A stretch of DNA of 64,000 nt, from the NCBI RefSeq assembly GCF_018128545.1, contig NZ_JAGSND010000015.1:1-64000 (forward strand). The letters run 5' to 3'. The stretch comes from Sinanaerobacter chloroacetimidivorans. GTDB taxonomy: Bacteria > Bacillota > Clostridia > Peptostreptococcales > Anaerovoracaceae. A program made the translations under genes and the position numbers. Position 1 is the first letter of the stretch; each line of letters starts with the position of its first letter. Shown piece after piece: positions 60,226 to 64,000 of this stretch. A model generated the notes under the pieces. The model saw nothing but the letters and a program-made list of their open reading frames with translations, was not told where the DNA came from and did not search any database.

Positions 60226-61488
60226 TTATTTTTTGTCAGCTTTCAGAACGGCATTCAGCATAACGCTGGCACCTTCTGTACAGGATTCAACCGGTGTATA
60301 TTCAGGTTCGCAGTGGCTATGTCCTTCCTTGGAAGGAACGAAGATCATGGTCGTTGGAATCATGTAGGATGCAAACTGTGCGTCATGGCCAGCTCCGCTG
60401 TTGATATACTGATTGGAAGCTCCCAGTTCATCTGCGCTTTCCTTGACATACTGTACTAATTCTTTATCGAAATAAACGGTATCACGCTGCCAAGCCATCT
60501 CTACTTCACACTTGCATCTAGCCCATTCCTTGTTTGGCAGGCTCTTTACGATAGCAAGAACTTGTTCGAGCACTTTAGGATCTTCATGTCTCACGTCGAT
60601 GGAGAAGTCGATCATATCAGGAATTACGGTATGAACATTCGGATGACATACGATTTCGCCGGTTGTATAAACCAGTTCAGGTCTTCCAAGCTTGTCAATT
60701 TCTTCGTGCAGGTAACATAAAGCCTGAGCAGCTGCATATAAAGCATCCTGTCTCTTATGCATAGGAGTGGTTCCGGCATGATCTGACTGGCCGAAGAATC
60801 TGATTCTGTAGTTGAACATACCCAGTACACAAGTTACAACGCCTACATCTTTACCGGCGTCTTCCAGGATTGGACCCTGTTCAATATGAAGCTCAAACAT
60901 AGCCATGTAGTCATTTGGATTTAATCTGTTCTTTTCGTCTCCCTTATATGGGCTTGCGTTTAATGCATCTCCGAAAGTGGTGGTCTTATCCAGAACACTC
61001 TTTGATGCCAGCATGTTTTCCTTTTTGAATTTCTTAGCAATATCTTCCGGTAAGTAATCATAGCAGACAACACCGGAGGACATCATTGCAGGAGGATACA
61101 GGGAACCTTCTTCGTTTGTCCAAATCATGGCGGTGACTGGGTGTCTGTGAGGAATGTTTTCTGCTGCAATGGCTTCCAGAACTTCCATAGCACCGATAAC
61201 GCCGAGTATGCCATCGTAGTTTCCGCCGTTTCTTACGGAGTCTGCATGGGATCCCATTACGATTCTTTTTAAACCTGGTTCTGAACCTGGAAGAGTCGCA
61301 TACATATTAGCCATATCATCAGTTTCAATGGTGGCGCCGATGGCTTCCATTCTCTTTACAAAATAATCTCTGGCCATATGGGCTTCAGGGGATAGGGAGT
61401 ATCTGGTGATTCCACCGTGGCCGGCATCACCAAATGTGGAGAAAGTTTTGATTTTTTCGTCCATTCTTTTTACATCGCAATTGTACAT
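60226..61488 (-). CDS. M20-family amidohydrolase (allantoate / N-carbamoyl-L-amino acid hydrolase)
   Basis: A 420-residue metal-dependent enzyme acting on ureido or carbamoyl substrates, releasing ammonia and CO2 in purine or hydantoin breakdown. Motifs include GSHADSVRNGGNYDGILGVIGAMEVLEAI, split over residues 78-106, with the metal-binding His and Asp, and WTNEEGSLYPPAMMSSG (about 124-140) with the catalytic Glu. The dimerisation-domain GQSDHAGTTPMHKRQDAL (near 234) and GHDAQF (near 376) complete the family set. AAGGAGG lies 11 bases before the ATG. No other purine-degradation genes are in view, so the substrate remains open between allantoate and N-carbamoyl amino acids. Confidence 0.88.
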   Translation of the reverse strand: MYNCDVKRMDEKIKTFSTFGDAGHGGITRYSLSPEAHMARDYFVKRMEAIGATIETDDMANMYATLPGSEPGLKRIVMGSHADSVRNGGNYDGILGVIGAMEVLEAIAAENIPHRHPVTAMIWTNEEGSLYPPAMMSSGVVCYDYLPEDIAKKFKKENMLASKSVLDKTTTFGDALNASPYKGDEKNRLNPNDYMAMFELHIEQGPILEDAGKDVGVVTCVLGMFNYRIRFFGQSDHAGTTPMHKRQDALYAAAQALCYLHEEIDKLGRPELVYTTGEIVCHPNVHTVIPDMIDFSIDVRHEDPKVLEQVLAIVKSLPNKEWARCKCEVEMAWQRDTVYFDKELVQYVKESADELGASNQYINSGAGHDAQFASYMIPTTMIFVPSKEGHSHCEPEYTPVESCTEGASVMLNAVLKADKK

Positions 61489-61678
61489 TGTATTGAGCCT
61501 CCTTTTAAATTAATACTTAAAACTACGCAGTCAAATAATCGTAAGGCTGCATCTTATCGGACCAGTTCGTAGCAGTCGGTCACATGGAAAACGACATGAG
61601 ACACCAATACTCCATCCCTCGGGTATTATAGAGCATGCGGTGTTTTTTCCATTTTTTTAGCAGAACGTTTTTCCGACT

Positions 61679-61690
61679 GTAACCGGTTAC
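61679..61690 (-). promoter_or_regulatory. 12-bp palindrome upstream of the amidohydrolase gene
   Basis: GTAACCGGTTAC, perfect, about 190 bases before the reverse-strand start. Central CCGG symmetry resembles LacI/GntR(Ec)-type operators. The 346-base gap 61489-61834 otherwise has only a -10-like TATAAT on the minus strand (61630-61625) without a good -35. Confidence 0.4.
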
Positions 61691-61834
61691 GTTAATCTGA
61701 TAGGATCATTATCTCACTTTTTTACACAATTTGCAATAGTTTAAAAAAGTTAAGTTGTCAGATTTTTGTGACATTCGTATCATAACCGTAAATGCCGCAT
61801 ATTATGAATAGAAATAGAAAAGGAGAAAGAAAAA

Positions 61835-62431
61835 ATGATAACAAAAAATCAAGACCCAGGTTTGGACATTCTGGATACGGGATATCGAGTTACATATGAA
61901 CAATTGAATACGTTAATTGCTTTTTTAGACATCTGGAGAAGGCTTGCCATGTGGATAAGGTCATTGGTTACAAGTATCGTATATGATCTGGATAATAAAG
62001 ATGAAACTGTAAATGAGTTATTTCGCATTCCTTCGGAACTGTATGACACCTTGAGAATTTTCTACGGTCCTACCATAGCGCAGCAGATTTTGAACCTCTT
62101 AACAAATTTCATTACAAGTGTCTGGAGGCTGGTAGAAGCAATGAAAACCGGGGATCAGGAAAATGTGGATGCCAGCACGCAGCAGCTATATCAGACAGCT
62201 GATGAACTGGCAGCATTTCTTGCACCAATCAACATTTATTGGGACGAACAGCAATGGCGAAGTTTACTGAATCAAACTATCAGACTGTTAATTGATGAAG
62301 TGGTGTTCGCCCTCAGCAAGAATCATGAACAGGAAATAATTGCTTTTAATCGAATGCAGGAAATTGCATCACTGATGGGAAGCTATATGGCAAGAGGAAT
62401 TATCGCAAGAAGCATGGGAACTGAAGAGTAA
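61835..62431 (+). CDS. Clostridial helical protein (family often mislabelled acetylglutamate kinase), copy 3
   Basis: A 198-residue member of the same family as the genes at 19932 and 20627. It keeps FLDIWRRLAMWIRSLVTS (about 29-46), LYQTADELAAFLAPINIYW (about 109-127) followed by W-R-S, and the IIAFNRMQEIASLMGSYMARG end. The key NPYW reads NIYW here, and sequence drift is greater than between copies 1 and 2. No signal peptide or membrane segment. AAGGAGAAAG precedes the ATG. It is not next to the other copies, so the family is dispersed, not a simple tandem array. Confidence 0.75.
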   Translation: MITKNQDPGLDILDTGYRVTYEQLNTLIAFLDIWRRLAMWIRSLVTSIVYDLDNKDETVNELFRIPSELYDTLRIFYGPTIAQQILNLLTNFITSVWRLVEAMKTGDQENVDASTQQLYQTADELAAFLAPINIYWDEQQWRSLLNQTIRLLIDEVVFALSKNHEQEIIAFNRMQEIASLMGSYMARGIIARSMGTEE

Positions 62432-62550
62432 TACAGAAATTTCATACTATATTTTACTGCCTTTATAGAAATTATGTTATTATAGGCTTATTGATCTGTC
62501 CATGAGGACTATGTGATCTGTACATAACAACTATAAAGGGAGAACATTTC

Positions 62551-63039
62551 ATGCAGCTATCCAATCAGAATAAAAGAAAAAGGGCTTTCCTGCATCTCAG
62601 CTTTGCAGTATATATTTTAATATTGCTCAAACTCATATTTTTTAAATATCCGCTTTCAATGGTACAAGCTTTCCTGAGTGAGTGGGGCTTCACCAACCTG
62701 ACATACAGAGTAAATCTCATTCCCTTTTTTACGATAAAGTCCTATATCATGGCCTATGTAAACGGTACATTGAATGTCAATATTATTATGGGAAATCTGA
62801 TCGGCAATCTTGCGGGATTCATACCGCTCGGTATATTTTTGCCGTTGCTTTCCGATAAATTAAAATCCTTTGGCAAAATACTGGGCATTGCTTTTATTTT
62901 TGTTCTCGGCATAGAAACCTGTCAGCTCCTTACAAATCTGGGAAGCTTTGATATTGACGATATTATTCTAAATGTTTTGGGGGCGGTTTTCGGTTTTCTG
63001 ATCTTTAAGATCATGAAGAAATACTTTAAGACTGTATAA
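62551..63039 (+). CDS. VanZ-family membrane protein
   Basis: A 162-residue protein with four to five helices. The family pattern is visible: F-A-V-Y-I-L-I-L-L-K-L-I-F-F at the start, the conserved N-L-I-P-F loop (YRVNLIPFFTIKSYI, near 53), NIIMGNLIGNLAGFIPLGIFLPLL (about 77-100), GIETCQLLTNLGSFDIDDIILNVLG (about 120-145). VanZ homologues outside vancomycin clusters have roles in lipid II or teichoic acid-related resistance to glycopeptides or heat, mostly unproven. No van genes are near. AAGGGAG lies 9 bases before the ATG. Confidence 0.88.
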   Translation: MQLSNQNKRKRAFLHLSFAVYILILLKLIFFKYPLSMVQAFLSEWGFTNLTYRVNLIPFFTIKSYIMAYVNGTLNVNIIMGNLIGNLAGFIPLGIFLPLLSDKLKSFGKILGIAFIFVLGIETCQLLTNLGSFDIDDIILNVLGAVFGFLIFKIMKKYFKTV

Positions 63040-63115
63040 TATCCTGGCTTAGTTTCATTTCCATAAAAGAGTTTGCATTTACAGATTGCTTGTATAGACA
63101 ATTTTCGTGATTTTA

Positions 63116-63144
63116 TTGAATTGTCATTTTATATATGGTAAAAT
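63116..63144 (+). promoter_or_regulatory. Promoter for the last gene
   Basis: TTGAAT and TAAAAT with a 17-base spacer, 35 bases before the start codon. Confidence 0.5.
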
Positions 63145-63178
63145 TTAGAATAGTGTTATTTATTTTAAGGAGGTTACC

Positions 63179-64000
63179 ATGAAAAAAACATTGTCAATCC
63201 TAAAAATCATAATCCTGTCAGTGGTTATTGCAAGCCTTACTTTTGCACCGGCATTTGCTTCAGTGACCAATGGAGAGGAGCTCAACGTTATCAGCCCTGA
63301 TTCCGGATATAAAATTCTGGTGCCGGACTTTGTCGAACTCAAAGAAGTTATTGTAGGTGGAGAGAGTATTATTGCAGTCGTAATGAAAACTCCTCAAATC
63401 GACAAAGATGGGAAATATCCTATTTTTGAAATTGTGACAACGGATAAAGATGCCTATAAAGTGGAATCCTTTCCCGGTATTATGACAGAAGGGCAGATCG
63501 GTGATTTCAGTGGAATCTTTAAGGATGGCAAAGTAATGTACAACCCTACCTTTATGATCAGCGAGGATTTAAAGAACGAGGACTTGGTTTACTGCTTTGA
63601 TTTTTCCGTATTTGATAAAAACGATAACTATATCTTCGGTGCAAGTGACATAAACTTTGTATTTACCAATGATGCCGCATCGTCAGCTTCCGAACCGGTA
63701 CAGGTACAGGAAAAAACAGCGAAACCGACTTCTGCAAAGGTGGTTATCAATGGAAAACAAGTTGCATTTGAAGCTTATTCCATTGACAACAATAATTATT
63801 TCAAATTAAGAGATTTGGCCATGAGCATTAACGGAACAGAAAAACAATTCCAGGTAGGCTGGGATGCTGCGAAAAATGCCATTAACCTGATCTCCAAAAC
63901 CGGCTATACGGCTGTTGGAAACGAACTTGCAGTTTCTCAGAATCTGACTTCCAAAAAGGCAGTTTCCACCAATTCCAAGATCTATGTAAACGGTGAAGAA
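63179..64000 (+). CDS. Secreted stalk-domain protein, cut by the window end (partial)
   Basis: An open frame of 274 codons from ATG 63179 (AAGGAGG 6 bases upstream) runs off the window edge. A signal peptide occupies residues 1-29 (ILKIIILSVVIASLTFAPAFA, split around the hydrophobic core). Residues 30-165 form an unrecognised beta-rich domain. From about 180 a copper amine oxidase N-terminal-type stalk domain begins: KVVINGKQVAFEAYSIDNNN, YFKLRDLAMSINGTEKQFQV, then GWDAAKNAINLIS. The family resembles the secreted protein at 24217 only in this module. The C terminus and any catalytic part lie outside the window. Confidence 0.8.
   Translation, partial: MKKTLSILKIIILSVVIASLTFAPAFASVTNGEELNVISPDSGYKILVPDFVELKEVIVGGESIIAVVMKTPQIDKDGKYPIFEIVTTDKDAYKVESFPGIMTEGQIGDFSGIFKDGKVMYNPTFMISEDLKNEDLVYCFDFSVFDKNDNYIFGASDINFVFTNDAASSASEPVQVQEKTAKPTSAKVVINGKQVAFEAYSIDNNNYFKLRDLAMSINGTEKQFQVGWDAAKNAINLISKTGYTAVGNELAVSQNLTSKKAVSTNSKIYVNGEE

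Noticed and set aside
62551..63039. Vancomycin resistance locus
   Set aside because: VanZ-family proteins are widespread; no vanHAX, vanR or vanS genes adjoin it.

Overview
The window looks like a chromosomal stretch of an anaerobic, low- to mid-GC Bacillota (Clostridia). The grounds are strong AGGAGG-type ribosome binding sites, S-layer homology (SLH) surface proteins, sortase-free secreted proteins, a 4Fe-4S old-yellow-enzyme-type reductase, a VanZ protein, a LysM-free M23 peptidase, and a small helical protein family that in clostridial genomes is often mislabelled acetylglutamate kinase. I see no rRNA, tRNA, CRISPR array, transposase, integrase or prophage genes. The genus cannot be fixed from the sequence alone.

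Layout. 1-7100: tail of a metallo-beta-lactamase-fold hydrolase, myo-inosose-2 dehydratase (iolE), an M23 peptidase, a membrane-anchored MutS-like ATPase and a three-domain DNA ligase D. 7100-14000: HxlR regulator, GntP-type permease, flavin/Fe-S enoate reductase, and a secreted SLH-anchored 5'-nucleotidase. 14000-25100: reverse-strand hypothetical and transglutaminase genes, an XpaC/TelA pair, a DUF554 membrane protein, two overlapping copies of the helical family, an SLH-anchored DUF4127 protein and a secreted stalk-domain protein. 25300-30100: a three-gene envelope polysaccharide module (glycoside-hydrolase-like protein, HEAT-repeat membrane protein, processive GT2 synthase). 30100-34300: acyl-CoA ligase, acetamidase/formamidase and an APC permease.

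34300-42100: an OmpR-type two-component system followed by an unusual transport operon (lipoprotein solute-binding protein, two sugar-type permeases, an HlyD-like adaptor, a MacB-like membrane protein, but no ATPase). The two transcription units share 11-bp-phased TACAGA-type repeats just upstream of their promoters, which suggests that the response regulator controls both. 42100-49200: mgsA, ndk, and an envelope O-acylation and remodelling group (MBOAT, DHHW protein, amidase, OatA-like acyltransferase). 49300-51900: an ECF sigma / DUF4179 anti-sigma pair and a small membrane protein / XRE regulator pair whose promoter carries two copies of one palindromic operator.

52100-58900: the most interesting region, a sugar operon made of a SorC regulator, Rbs-type binding protein, two-domain ATPase, permease, a tryptophan-synthase-alpha-like protein without any TrpB, and an FGGY kinase. 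Its layout parallels the lsr (autoinducer-2) operon, with the TrpA-like protein where an aldolase would be expected; I infer an import, phosphorylate and retro-aldol pathway for an unknown sugar. 59000-64000: an excisionase-like HTH protein with a three-fold 10-bp repeat at its promoter, a DUF4180 protein, a reverse-strand M20 amidohydrolase of the allantoate/N-carbamoyl class, a third copy of the helical family, a VanZ protein, and the start of a secreted stalk-domain protein cut by the window edge.
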